In this document: piece after piece, positions 24,205-34,951 of the stretch | How positions within the stretch are numbered: position 1 is the stretch's first letter | Layout of the letters: every line of letters starts with the position of its first letter | DNA from: Neurospora tetrasperma FGSC 2508 | Lineage: Eukaryota > Ascomycota > Sordariomycetes > Sordariales > Sordariaceae | Direction of reading: 5' to 3' | DNA: 64,000 bases | Assembly: GCF_000213175.1 (NCBI RefSeq) | Contig: NW_009799179.1 | Location: 1,859,793-1,923,792, forward strand | Notes under the pieces: model-generated | Databases searched by the model: none | What the model was told of the DNA's origin: nothing | The model's input: the letters and a program-made list of their open reading frames with translations, nothing else | Made by a program: the position numbers and the translations under genes

Positions 24205-24830
24205 ATGGCCGATAGAGGGAATAGGGGAGGCCGTGGTGGCGGCGGCTACCGGGGCGGTCGCGGAGGTAACCGTGGAGGAGCAGGTGGTTCCGGCTCCGGC
24301 GCCGGTGGAGGCCAGGGAGGCGGTGGTGCTCAGGGCGGTGATCGCGGCGAGCGCCCTAAGAAGGAAAACATTCTCGACCTCAAGAAGTATATGGACCAGC
24401 GCATTACTGTCAAGTTCAACGGTGGACGTGAAGGTACGTCATGACATGGCTTTTCCCCGAGTCCCCTCAACGAGCTCCCTCAAAGCTCCCTGTACAAAGC
24501 TGACACAAACACCTTCCCTTGTCTTCGACACAACAGTTACCGGTACGCTCAAGGGATATGATGCGCTTATGAACTTGGTTTTGGATGATGTGCAGGAAGC
24601 TGTGAGAGGTAAGTTGTTGCCTCCCTTGCCTTTCTCTGCCCAGTGCACCTCGTTCTCTTTGGCCCCAGTTGGTCCTAACCCACGCACCTATAACAGACGA
24701 AGAAGGCAACGAAACCACGCGTCCTCTAGGACTTGTTGTTGCGCGCGGTACGCTCCTCGTTGTGATCAGCCCCGTCGACGGAAGCGAGGTGATTGCGAAC
24801 CCCTTCGCTCAGCAGGAGGAGGAAGCTTGA
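24205..24830 (+). CDS. LSM7: U6 snRNA-associated Sm-like protein LSm7
   Basis: Subunit of the heptameric LSm2-8 ring (U6 snRNA binding, splicing, nucleus) and the LSm1-7 ring (mRNA decapping, cytoplasm). Exons 24205-24433, 24537-24608 and 24697-24830, with introns of 103 and 88 bp, donors GTACGT and GTAAGT, acceptors ACAG, both phase 1; 144 aa. Residues 1-50 are a Gly/Arg-rich RGG-type extension. Sm1 is about residues 55-95 (NILDLKKYMDQRITVKF, then VTGTLKGYDALMNLVLDD). Sm2 is about 112-125, with GLVVARGTLLVVISP carrying the LSm R-G signature. The sequence ends in an acidic EEEA tail. Splicing restores the joined Sm1 motif exactly. It is convergent with PAN3, another mRNA-turnover gene, 0.9 kb away. 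Confidence 0.95.
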
Positions 24831-25758
24831 GCAGAAGGGAATGCTCTTCTGGACAAAGTAAAACTGCATCATTTTCGAAACATCATACCAACTTCGGGAA
24901 TCTGAACGCCATCCCGTCATGCTCGCAAACCGAGCGATACTGCAAATTGACGAGACGACAATTTTGACGAAGGAAAACGGGGCAGGACAGTGAGAAGGAA
25001 CGCCAGGACAGAAACCTGGTAGGTTGAGAGAAGTCTTAACAATGTGTCATGATATCCGCCCCACTCAAGGATAGGACGGTGCAACAAGGGAAACATTGCT
25101 GAGTTGGGTGAGCAAACACCCAGTGTCGAGCATGAAGGAACACAAGTCGGCCCCAGATACCAACGATACCCACCAGAGGGACTGTAAGAACAAGGGTTGG
25201 CTACATCGAGAGGAAAAGCACATGCAGCTGGCTGCCCTGAGTTATGGTAAACGTCCAGCCAACGCCGTTATTGACGAGTGGGGGAATCTAACTGGAAATC
25301 AAGCCAGAAGGCAACACATGCCTGTTCAAGAACGTCCCTTGGCTCCATGAACTCTCCAGCAGCGGCAAATTTTCTCATTCAGCATCTCCTAGTGGAACGA
25401 GGACGCTTGGGAAGATAACGAATAGTTCGGCTCACCGCATACTTAGGCCAGTTGTTTTCAGCCCACATCCTGCTCTGGGACGGAATTGGGCACGTGTTCT
25501 GAGTCTGTTTTCTAGTTCACTATCTAATATGATCTGCTCATCGCTGTTAACCACTTTCCACCGCTTAGTCACATTTCTTCTTCTCAATCCCTCCTCTTCG
25601 CTTTCCTGGTAGGTCAAGCTCGCTTTGGTCGGGCTGCTACGTCCATTATTGTCGTTCAGCCTTCATTTGAGCTGCGATCCAGATCCTGGCCGTGGCCGTG
25701 GCCGTCGCCGAACAGGTGGAGCCATTGGCAGAAAGCGCGAGTTGAAAGACTCTATAAT
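24831..25758. other. Convergent intergenic region LSM7 / PAN3
   Basis: The 3' UTRs of the two convergent genes are expected here. No gene was recognised. A small plus-strand open frame at 25096-25350 has no features. Confidence 0.5.
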
Positions 25759-28217
25759 TTACATGGTTGCCCCCGTCGCGCTCGGTTTACTTTCCTTTCC
25801 AAGCTCGCCATACGCACGATCCAGCATCTGTCGTATACTCCTGTAGCTGACGACGAAAACCGTGGCATTGTCGCGACTGGTGAGCAAGATCTGTTCTTCG
25901 GAGCTGGCGTCAAGCTTACTCAAGCAATTGAGGTAGTGATTCGTGTCGAGCCGGGCCTTTCCATCGGCATCCACTTGGTGGAAGACATAATCCCTGAATA
26001 GTTTTAGGAGGAGGCGCTCTCCAGTTTCCGACCAGTTGTGCACCCCACAAGAATCGCCCCGCTCGTTAACAACGGACAGTTTGAACATGAGACGGGCAAT
26101 CCTGCCATTCTCCAATTCCCTCATAAGATGAAACTCTTTCTCATCGGACTCCTGCATGACAAAATTGGCAAAATTGGCGAGGTGTGTTGTGATTCCGCCA
26201 AGTAGGGTCTCAACCGTCTTGGTTTCCCCTGGAGCAGAAGGCTTAATGAGCCATTCCAATACTCCCCTCAACTGTGTCGAATAGCGCGGCACAATGGTAG
26301 CCAGAGCAGCGTCAATGTTGTTGAAATTGAGCGTCGGGGTGTTCGTGGCCAGAGCCAGAATAATTCTGCCAAACTTGACAAAATCCTCTTGTTGCAGCTC
26401 CTCAATTGTTTTGCGATTGGGGCTGTCATGATGTAGTACATCGAGGATTGAGCACGCCGCAAGCCGAATGCGGTTGTTTTCCCAGATGATCTTGCTCAAC
26501 TCCAGACAGCGGGCGGCCAGCTTGGCATTGTGGATGGCCAACAGCGCGTTTGCTATTTGGCACACATAGCTCCATAAAACGTTTTCGGGAATCTTGTTCG
26601 TATTCCGTAGTCTGTTGTGGCTGTTGTTTGGTGGAAAATGATGGTCGTAGAGTGTTTCGGAAAGAGGGTGAAAGTCATACACGAAGATCAGAGAACTGTC
26701 GCCAAAAAATTCGGTGGTAAATGCTTCGTGTACGGTGACAATGTTTGCGTTGATAATCTTTTTCCATTCCTTAGTGACGTTGAGGATGGCCTTTTCGTTG
26801 GTCAACCGGTAACCTGCCAGAGCCGAGTTAGTGAACTTTTATTCTCAAAGCCAGAAACTGGGCATGTCATTACCTTCGATACGTCTCAAGGCGAAGTGTC
26901 TCCCATTCTTGTTGTTCTGTGCTTTGTACATCCAACTAGGATAGCCAAAGCAAGTGGAGTTCCTCGTAGCCTTTGTATCGAGAGGGAAGAGCGAGTGCCA
27001 GCGATCAAGATTAGGAAGCCCGGAATCTGCTGCGGTTAGCGACCGATCTCCACTGAAGAAGTTATGGACTCACTTGGTAGTAATTGCTGCATATGGAACA
27101 GTTTCTTCTGCAAGTTTTCTCGCCTATCCTTTGGGATGAAGAAGTCATACGTGGTTCGCTGATAAGGTTGAAGGCTTGGACGATACAGCTCCGATGGTGG
27201 TTGGTAGAGATGGTAGTTGGGTGGATGGACCAGCCCATTGCCAAAACCCGCGGGCTGATATAATCCTGCCCCAGCACCGGCCAGATTGTTTGGGTCGTTT
27301 GCGTATGGGTTGTATTGGCCTGCCGGCGGCATAGTTTGACCCAGTGAACTTATCGAAAAAGGGTCGCTGTAAAGACCACCGTCCTGAGTGACGTGTTGTG
27401 CCCCATTCTGCGATATCTGCCGACGACTGTGAGCAAAGGCCATCTGCCAGCCTTCCACATATGACTTACCGTGTTGCCAACATCGTAGTTTTGCGGGGTA
27501 AATTCCCTAATAGCCGCTGGGTTGAATATGGTCGAATCATTCGCTTGCTGTAGAGTCGGCGTGGATGCTATGGTTGAGTTAAACATTGCCTGAACATCCA
27601 TATAGGCCTCAGAACCGCCCTGGGACACTTACTGCCAACTCCCCTTGGGGTGAATGGGGCAGCACTCGCAGCTTGGGAGGAAAAGGTGGACTTCTTTCCA
27701 GCTGATTGCTGCTGGTTAGCTGGCGTAAAGGATGGGGATTCGACATTGAAGACTCTTCGATTAGAGTTGCTATCACCAAAGTCAGAAACAGACAAGGCAC
27801 ACCGACACAACGGAAAATAAAATGAAATAAAAAACACCAGACAAGCATATTCTCGCCATGACGTTGCAATCCCATTCCAAAAACCCAGGAGCATAACTCC
27901 CCGCTGACACAGCACGCGGACGTAAACGGAGTTAGGATAAAACTTACAGGTCGGTCTGTGAGCCGGATGCCTTGTTCTGGTCATGGTTGAAGGTGCACCC
28001 AGAGTCCTCCCATCGACAATGTCCGTAGATCACAACATTGCGGCAGAGTGTTTCCTTGGTGTCTTCGGCAGTAAACCAGTTAGCGGGACACGCCGGACGG
28101 GCTGCGATAGAACGAAGATCGAGATCCGGGCTACGTTGAGGACATACCGCGGTTCTTTGCACGCGGCGACCCGACTTGCCTTCGGAGATCGCCCGAATTA
28201 TATCGCGTTGCGGCCAT
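25759..28217 (-). CDS. PAN3: PAN2-PAN3 deadenylase regulatory subunit PAN3
   Basis: Regulatory subunit of the cytoplasmic poly(A) nuclease that starts mRNA poly(A) shortening; it brings PAN2 to poly(A)-binding protein. Seven exons fit splice signals and frame: 28217-28148, 28062-27948, 27769-27633, 27567-27470, 27416-27074, 27026-26874 and 26813-25759 (introns 85, 178, 65, 53, 47 and 60 bp; 656 aa). Features: a CCCH zinc finger (C30-x8-C-x6-C-x3-H50, LCRNVVIYGHC...CTFNH); the PAM2 motif STIFNPAAIREFTP (about 119-132) that binds the MLLE domain of Pab1; a degenerate protein-kinase-like domain from about residue 255 (LPNLDRWHSLFPLDTKATR, NNKNGRHFALRR, GYRLTNEKA) to about 520; and the C-terminal knob domain (ending in RDNATVFVVSYRSIRQML). 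Length and domain order match fungal PAN3. The exon 5 acceptor could also be 9 bases further on, removing three residues. Confidence 0.95.
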
Positions 28218-29041
28218 GGTGTAGACGGGTGAATTATTGTATTGGACTAGCAAATGGGATGAACGAGCCCGAGGCCGATTTTACAACGCCTGCAGCAGAG
28301 CAGCTTAGCAAAAGCACATCTAGCGAGCACGGAGAGGTGGATATACTTCTTCACCCTCACGGATCTCTCCCATATTTCGGACAAGCCGACACCCATAGGG
28401 AACGGCGAAGGCGCCGGCGCAGAGTTGCGTGGCAGCAAGCGGTAGCAGCGGAAAGCTCGAGATTCCGGGTTATACGTCGACGATACGCTGACGAGGTTGG
28501 CGATGGACAGGAGGGACGTATATGATCGGATCGGATGGCACGCGATGGACCGGTTGGAGATCCAATGCGCCACTCGCGGAGGGACAAAGGGGACTGCTGG
28601 TTGGCAGATGTCGTATGCAATCCTGGGGCTGCTTTGAGGGTGAGGGAGGTCCGGTTGGCTGCGCTGACTTGACGAATCGAGTCCAAGGGGGGTCAGATTC
28701 GGATGGTTTTGCGAGCACAATTCGCTACAGCACGTTGCGGAGCAAAAACGGCGATGCGTGACCGTGACGACGGGAACCTTAGCGGTAGCTACTGCCCACG
28801 AGTGCCCACTCACTTTCTCCAGTGTCAGCGACGGACGGGAAAGAAAGCTGAGGAACTGCGACGCGGCGGCGGGCTGGGCTGCGGACAGGGCACAGCTGCG
28901 TGCCGGGCGGGAGTCCAGGGCAGACACCACACAGGAAGGGAACTCGCACCCGGTCGCATCGACGAGTGTGCCATCGCTCCCACCCCACCACTCCCACCAT
29001 CTTGGCGACCCTGTTTCCACTTCCACCAAGTTGTAGCAGTA

Positions 29042-29093
29042 CCGTAGAGTCTCGCGAAACTCGCAAACTACCTTCCCTCATTGAGCGCCGGGC
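29042..29093 (+). repeat. Left terminal inverted repeat of the MITE (52 bp perfect)
   Basis: Exact reverse complement of 29264-29315. A transcript through both arms would fold into a long hairpin. Confidence 0.92.
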
Positions 29094-29263
29094 ATATGGC
29101 AGAAATCTGGCTGAAGTATGCCTCGTAAGCATACATATGCCAGCGCAAGTGCCCGCCCAGTTAGTGAAAACTTAAGGACATTGCCCTTCACGCTAACTTG
29201 CATACATTTTACTGCACAGCGACCGGCCTGATTCTGCCAGCTGCCTGCACAGATCTGCCATAG

Positions 29264-29315
29264 GCCCGGCGCTCAATGAGGGAAGGTAGTTTGCGAGTTT
29301 CGCGAGACTCTACGG
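29264..29315 (-). repeat. Right terminal inverted repeat of the MITE (52 bp perfect)
   Basis: Exact reverse complement of 29042-29093. It is followed by the flanking TA. Confidence 0.92.
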
Positions 29316-29623
29316 TAGGTGCCCGGTTGCCCGCCCTCAGTTCCACCCGGCTCCCCCATTCCCGACGGGACCTGGGACCTCTGGGAGAAGGTTCCACCGC
29401 GGACAGCTGCCGATATGCGACTATCAGATTTGTGCATCGCTGCCCAGGGACCTGCGTTAGGCACATAACCGAGGCCGCTGACCTCATCTAAGTGACGTGG
29501 TATCTTCACGCTTCAGCTTCAACGCGCAGACATTGACATATGTATGTACTTGTAGGTCGCTACAGCCCGGTACTGTACACCATCAAGGTTCACCATTCGA
29601 CCTCTTCCTCCTTGGTCTACATT

Positions 29624-29676
29624 CCGCTTCTTCTTCCCTTCTCTTTCTTTCTTTCTCTCTCTTCTCTATTCCTCCA
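29624..29676 (+). promoter_or_regulatory. Pyrimidine-rich promoter/leader tract of the UBX2-like gene
   Basis: A CT-rich stretch with CTTT repeats about 250-290 bases before the ATG at 29917. CT tracts near transcription starts are common in filamentous fungal promoters. The exact start site is not visible. Confidence 0.45.
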
Positions 29677-29916
29677 TCGTGGTTCACTCAATCTCCAGTC
29701 GCGATCACGAGCAGAGCTATATGTGACAAGTCGCTTTTTCGACAACCAAGCATCGCGAGCATACCGAGGCCAGCTGGTTTGAAATCTGCCCCGTTTGATG
29801 CGCGGTCGAGGAGCCAACCCTTCTCCAAGCGACCCATCTCGTCCACGATTCAGCAAGTGACGGTTTGATATTCTACTCATACTCTAGCTATTCACGCGAC
29901 CGCCGAACTGCAAACA

Positions 29917-31533
29917 ATGTCAGGCGACAGTGCGGTGGACATCGGCCAGCTGTCCCCGGAACAACAGCAGGCCTTGCAGCAATATACAGATGTTACCGGG
30001 CAGGAGATCACGGATGCTATTCCGTTACTTGAACGGTCGCAGTGGAATGTTCAGGTAATTGTCGGCTAGAGGCCCCCCGGCTTTTCGATGCCTGCATGCA
30101 CGTGCTGGGACTGACGTCTGGCGCAGATAGCAATAGCCAAGTTCTTCGACGGCGAAGGGCCCGACCTGGTTGCCGAAGCCCAAGCAGCACAGAACCAAGT
30201 TCCTAGGGTTGCCGGTAGGCATGAGACATTACACGAAACCGTCTGGTCGGATATCGCGCACCAGCATGGGCTACACCGCGCGAATCGAACACCGCCCGCC
30301 CCGCGTGTGGTGCCCCCGAGGCCCGTTACATACCAAACCCCATCACTGATTTCATTCCTCTTGTCGCCTTTCCGGATGGTTTTACGAGTCTTTGCCAGTC
30401 TGTTTCGCCCTTTACTCTACATACTGTCCTTTATTCCGCAGTCTCTGCGGCCCCATGCTTTAACAGCATCATTCCGAAAATCTCGGCGGAGCTTGCTTCC
30501 CAAAGAGACGGCTGGGCGATTTAAACGAGAATTTGAGGAGTATTATGGCACGCATGATCTGATCTTCTTTGACGGCGGACATGCCCAAGCTTTGGACACC
30601 GCAAAGAAAGATCTCAAGTTCTTGTTGACGATACTGATTTCACCAGAACACGATGACACCGACTCATTCATCAAAGATACGCTTCTCGACCCCGAGGTCG
30701 TGGCCTTCATCAACGATCCCGCCAACAACATCATAATCTGGGGAGGAAATGTACTGGACTCTGAAGCTTATCAAGTTTCCATGGAGTACATGTGCACCAA
30801 GTTTCCGTTTTCATGCTTGGTGTGCCTCACGCCGAAAGAGGGAAGCACGCGGATGGGAATCGTGAGGCGTATTGCAGGGCCTGTTTCTCCGTCCGTCTTC
30901 ATTGCTGGGATCCGGGGAGCGACTGAAAAGTACGCGCCTGATCTTGACAGTGTTCGCGCCGAGCGCGCGGCACAGGATATGGCCCGTAACTTGCGATCTG
31001 AGCAGGATTCGGCTTATGAACGGTCGCTTGCTATTGATAGAGAACGAGCACGACAACGGCGAGAGGCAGCGGCAGCTGCTGCCGAGGCGGAGAGGCGCGC
31101 ACGAGAAGAGGCTGAGGCAGCGGAGCGAAAGGAAAAGCTACGCCAGCAGTGGAGAAGATGGCGTGCTACGACTATTGCCGCTGAGCCTGATGTCTCGGTA
31201 AAGGATGCGGTCCGTCTGGCGCTTAATATGTCGCAGTCGTCCGGAAGGGGGAGAGTCACGCGGAAGTTTGCCCCTGACGCGTCACTGGAGGATGTCTATG
31301 CATTTGTCGAATGCTATGATTTGCTTTACCCTGAGAACGAAGAGGAGAAGGGAGATGTGGAAGAGAGCACAGATAAGCCTGAAAATTATGAGCACAAGTA
31401 CGCGTTCCGGATTGCGTCCGTGATGCCAAGGGAGGTTTTTGAACCTACCGCGTCAGTTACTATCGCTCAAAAAATGGGCAGGGGAGGCAACTTGATCGTG
31501 GAGGATCTTGTTGATGAGGAAGAGGAGGAATGA
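29917..31533 (+). CDS. UBX2: UBX-domain protein, UBX2/FAF2-like ERAD factor
   Basis: Predicted ER-membrane adaptor that recruits the Cdc48/p97 ATPase to ubiquitylated substrates in ER-associated degradation. Two exons, 29917-30054 and 30127-31533; the 72-bp intron (GTAATT donor, CGCAG acceptor) falls in phase 0 inside the UBA-like domain. Protein 514 aa. Domains: N-terminal UBA-like (about 12-55, SPEQQQALQQYTDVTGQE to FFDGE); a hydrophobic hairpin (about 119-150) that would insert into the ER or lipid-droplet membrane; UAS thioredoxin-like domain (about 180-310); an Arg/Glu/Ala-rich coiled coil (about 320-390); and a C-terminal UBX domain (about 398-505). The acidic end is VDEEEEE. This UBA-hairpin-UAS-coil-UBX order is that of UBX2/FAF2 (UBXD8). 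The assignment to yeast Ubx2 rather than a paralogue (Ubx3/Ucp10) is less certain. Confidence 0.9.
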
Positions 31534-32768
31534 CGGCCGCTTGGTTGGGACTCAGAGCTTGCGGCATCGTTGTTGGCGAGGCATTGTAAAACAGAGTGAT
31601 TAATGGTAGCCTGACGCCTCATCGTTGTGTAGTATAAAGGGCTTGGACATTCGGTTACAGTGTGGAGGCTTTTATATGTGAAATCCACTGCCTGACTTCC
31701 CATGGCTGAAGGACAGTGTACTCTTATATGATGTGGTCCAAGGCTGGATAGTATTTTAAAGCCGGGATTATTATACCACAACGTATTCGAGGCAGGCGAG
31801 TGTGCTGAGCCTTGTTGTTTTCTGGTTGATCACGCCTTGTTACGCACTTTGAGGTCAGGTCCAAACGGGCAGTCTTGAATCACAAGTAGCCAAGATCAAA
31901 GGACCCTCCCTGTCTCCATCAGAAAGGTGGGCAGCCGCTTGTACTAATACCTCTTGGATGGGCGATTAAAGAGGCTGTTATAGGTACTGAGTAGCTCGCC
32001 CATCATTCTGGATTGACCACAGACTGCGCAGCTCACTGAAACGACATTCTTCATTGATACAACTGCATATATAGCGCATAATACCCGAATGGCTTTGGGG
32101 ACGATGAAGGCTACCAGAGCGTGGTTCAATAGGCACGGCAGGCAGCATCGATGGCTGGTTTCAAACGCCGACATACCTATCATCCACTTCTGCATGGATC
32201 CGAAAACACGTAGCGTAGGTAATGACAGGAGCGGGCTGATATTGAATTCCTCTACGGTCTACTAACAGCCCAAGATGTCCCAAGCTACCTATCACTGGAT
32301 CCTCGACCCCTCCTACATGCATGTAGTGCCGCGCGTTGTCTTTGTAAACTCCGATCTCGTTTCGTGGACCCTTGTTACCGCGTGGAGGCACTGCACTGTT
32401 CCTTACCTAGAGGTACCTTCCCCTCAACTCCCGCTCTCTGTTAGTCTTCAATAATCCTCTGCCTTCTCTTACTCACCTGCCTCGCGGGGAACCCAGCAGT
32501 TGCATCATCTGCTTCGATAGTTCACCACGAAATTCATTCAGTTGCGCGCCCGTCAGAGCTCTCATTCTCCCGTACACATATTTCTCGACGAATTGATGAA
32601 TTTCGCGACCAAGCAGGCAACAACACAACTCTTCGCCTGCACGCCCGCCACGTTACGTACCCAGACATCAGGCAGACATTACCGCGGTTTAAGACAATCC
32701 TCAACGTCCACGCCCTCCCTCTACACTCGAGACGCCGCCCGAGCTTGGGCGCGATTATGACAAGCAAG
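31534..32768. other. Intergenic, UBX2-like to LSB5-like
   Basis: 3' UTR of the upstream gene and promoter of the downstream one, both on +. No gene was recognised. The motif TACCTAGAGGTACC lies about 32404-32417, of a type repeated in this window's intergenic DNA. Confidence 0.45.
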
Positions 32769-34951
32769 ATGAAGAACTTCAGCATGAATAAGATGCTAAG
32801 CAGCATCAAGAAAAAGCCGACATTCTCAAATGGTAAGCGCTGGTCAGAAAGCTGTCTCCGCGACCAAGCCACCGTTTATGGGATCGGTTTGCGATTATCG
32901 GTGCGGTAGCAAACGCAACTTGACCTTTCCGCTTATCTTATGTTCTGAAGCTGATCTCCCTTTGCTTGTATAGCAGGAAGTGGAAGTGGGAATGGAAACG
33001 GCGACGACGCGACATCCGATCCGACTGGTGATGGTCCCGAGGCAACGGCAACCCGTTGTGTGGTAGGCTGCTCCCTCACCCCCTTCCCCCTTTTGAAACA
33101 CGCCTGTCTCCCAGAAAGCCCAAGCCGCTGACATGGGCCGTTTACACTGATAGAAACAATTCTGTATGTCTGATAGTGGCAACTCGGTATGTTTGTTCTA
33201 GTCGCACCGTCAGTCGCAAATCCAACTGCATGTCCGGCTGGGAAGAGAGGATCAGGGGCTTTGAGAGCAACATATCCGATCTACCCCCGGTCCAGGCTCC
33301 TACGCGCACATGTCAAGGGTCAACTTCTGATTTGAAGCAGGGTGACGAAGTCGCTTTCCTACCATCGATCGTCGAGGCGGCCGAGTCGTCGCCGGCCGCC
33401 GCCGCAGAATGCGCCCGCCTGATTCGAAAATACTTACATCGTGACTACTGGACTAAACCCTCATTGCAATACAACGCCATCATGCTCATACGAATCCTTG
33501 CCGATAATCCGGCTGCGACCTTCACGCGAAACATGGATAAGAAGTTTGCCGATACCACCAAAGAGCTGCTCAGGTCAGGGAAGGACGGCAATGTTCGACA
33601 GTTGCTCATGGAGACATTGGATGCCTTCGAAAACACAAAGGGCTACGATGAGAACCTGCAATTCCTTATCGAGATGTGGAGAAGGGAGAAGGAAAAGGCA
33701 TACAGGGTCTACGGCGTAAGTTGTCCTCCATCCACGGACATCCAGTAGCAGGCTCAGTGATACCACGACGCGGCTACTAACTCAACCACACCGTCTAAGC
33801 ACCACATTTCACCACCCCCACCCCAACAGTACAGTCCCTACCTATCACACCATCAGTCGCTCCCGAACCAGCAGGAATATTTCCAACGCGCCCAGCACAC
33901 CTCCCGGCTTCCAGACCCCGTCGAACTCGCCAACCGCCTTGAAGAAGCTCGCACCTCCGCCAAACTTCTCGAGCAAGTAGTCGCCTGCACGCCACCCCAT
34001 GAAATCCTTTCCAACGACCTGATCAAAGAGTTCGCGGACCGGTGCACGAGTGCCTCGCGCAGTATCCAGGAGTACATGTCCGCCACGGACCCCGCCCCCG
34101 ACAACGACACGATGGAGAGCCTGATCGACACCAATGAGCAGCTGCAGCAGTCGCTGAACCATCACCAGCGCGCGGTACTGAACGCCAAGAAGCAGCTAGG
34201 CTTGGGCTCCCCCGGCTCCGAGAGCATGAGCAGGCCAGGCTCGGTGGCGCCGGTAGTGAACGAGCAAAGCCGGCCACCTCCGGCGGCGGCGGGCACGAGT
34301 AATTCTAGAAATGAAGGCGTCCAGGACTGGTTGGCAAGTAGTAGCGCGGCTGCAGGTGGAAGTGGGAGTGGAAGCGGCAGCGGAAGTGGTCGGGGCGCCG
34401 GCGTTGGCGCCAGCAGCAGCAGTAGGGGGAAAGGCAAGGCCGCAGCTACCTCGTCTGACGATAACTGGGGCTTGAGCGACTCCAAGTACGAACCCATCTC
34501 TTCCAGGTCTATAGCTGGTGGATCTTCCTCCGCCGCCGCTGCGGGGCCTTCGAGGTCTCACACGGGAACGCCGTATCGTGACGAAGAGGACCCTTTCAGG
34601 GATCCGATCCAGCCTGATTCTTCAGCGTCTTCGATGCGGCGAGTACAACCGTCAACGTTGAACACGACGAATGTGGGAAATAATGATGAAAGATTGTCGT
34701 TCGAGCCATATCACCCTGGATTTGGCGGTAGTGGTCACAACAATAGCACGAGCGACGGGAAAAGCATTAATGACAACTACAGTTACAACTCATCGTCGGC
34801 ATACGATTACATGGGGGTTGGAGGAGGTTCGGGTACAGGCGCTGGCGCCGGGAAAGCGAGCAACTCGATACCAGAGCCTGTCACGCCAGTTAGCGACGAT
34901 GGGTTGTACGGTAGCGGGGATGTGCATCGCTCGACCGGGGTCCAAAGATGA
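32769..34951 (+). CDS. LSB5: VHS-GAT domain protein, LSB5-like
   Basis: Predicted actin-patch/endocytosis adaptor related to yeast Lsb5, which binds the WASP homologue Las17, Arf3 and ubiquitin. Five exons: 32769-32832, 32974-33062, 33154-33186, 33341-33715 and 33830-34951 (introns 141, 91, 154 and 114 bp); 560 aa. Exon 3 is only 33 bases (KQFCMSDSGNS). The splices join into a VHS-like helical domain (about 45-187) with GDEVAFLPSIVEAAESSPAA and ARLIRKYL. A GAT domain follows (about 217-313) with LANRLEEARTSAKLLEQVV and LIDTNEQLQQSL. The rest is Gly/Ser-rich and probably disordered. The intron 1 acceptor is a tandem TAGCAG, so one Ala may be optional. The tiny exon and several introns make this gene easy to mis-predict. 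The family call rests on the VHS plus GAT order and remembered conservation around GDEV...AAESSP. Confidence 0.85.

Larger units (their letters stand above)
29042..29315. mobile_element. MITE-like inverted-repeat element, Tc1/mariner-type TA target
   Basis: 274-bp element bounded by long terminal inverted repeats. The left arm starts CCGTAGAGTCTCGCGAAACT and the right arm ends with its exact complement. The arms are identical over 52 bp (29042-29093 against 29315-29264). They extend to about 61 bp with one mismatch and to about 66 bp with a small indel. TA dinucleotides flank both ends (29040-29041 and 29316-29317), as expected for a TA target duplication by a Tc1/mariner transposase. The interior (about 140 bp) has no open frame of note, so it is non-autonomous. 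It lies 601 bp upstream of the UBX2-like ATG and 824 bp upstream of the PAN3 ATG. The near-identical arms suggest recent activity. Family membership is inferred from structure only. Confidence 0.85.
28218..29916. other. Divergent promoter region of PAN3 and the UBX2-like gene
   Basis: 1.7 kb separates the two start codons. It holds the PAN3 leader on one side, a MITE at 29042-29315 and a pyrimidine-rich leader/promoter tract on the UBX2 side. The long open frames on both strands near 28247-29029 have no domains. Confidence 0.6.

Noticed and set aside
28247-29029. 260-codon minus-strand open frame upstream of PAN3
   Set aside because: It has no domain and overlaps frames on the other strand; the PAN3 start at 28217 explains the region as leader and promoter.
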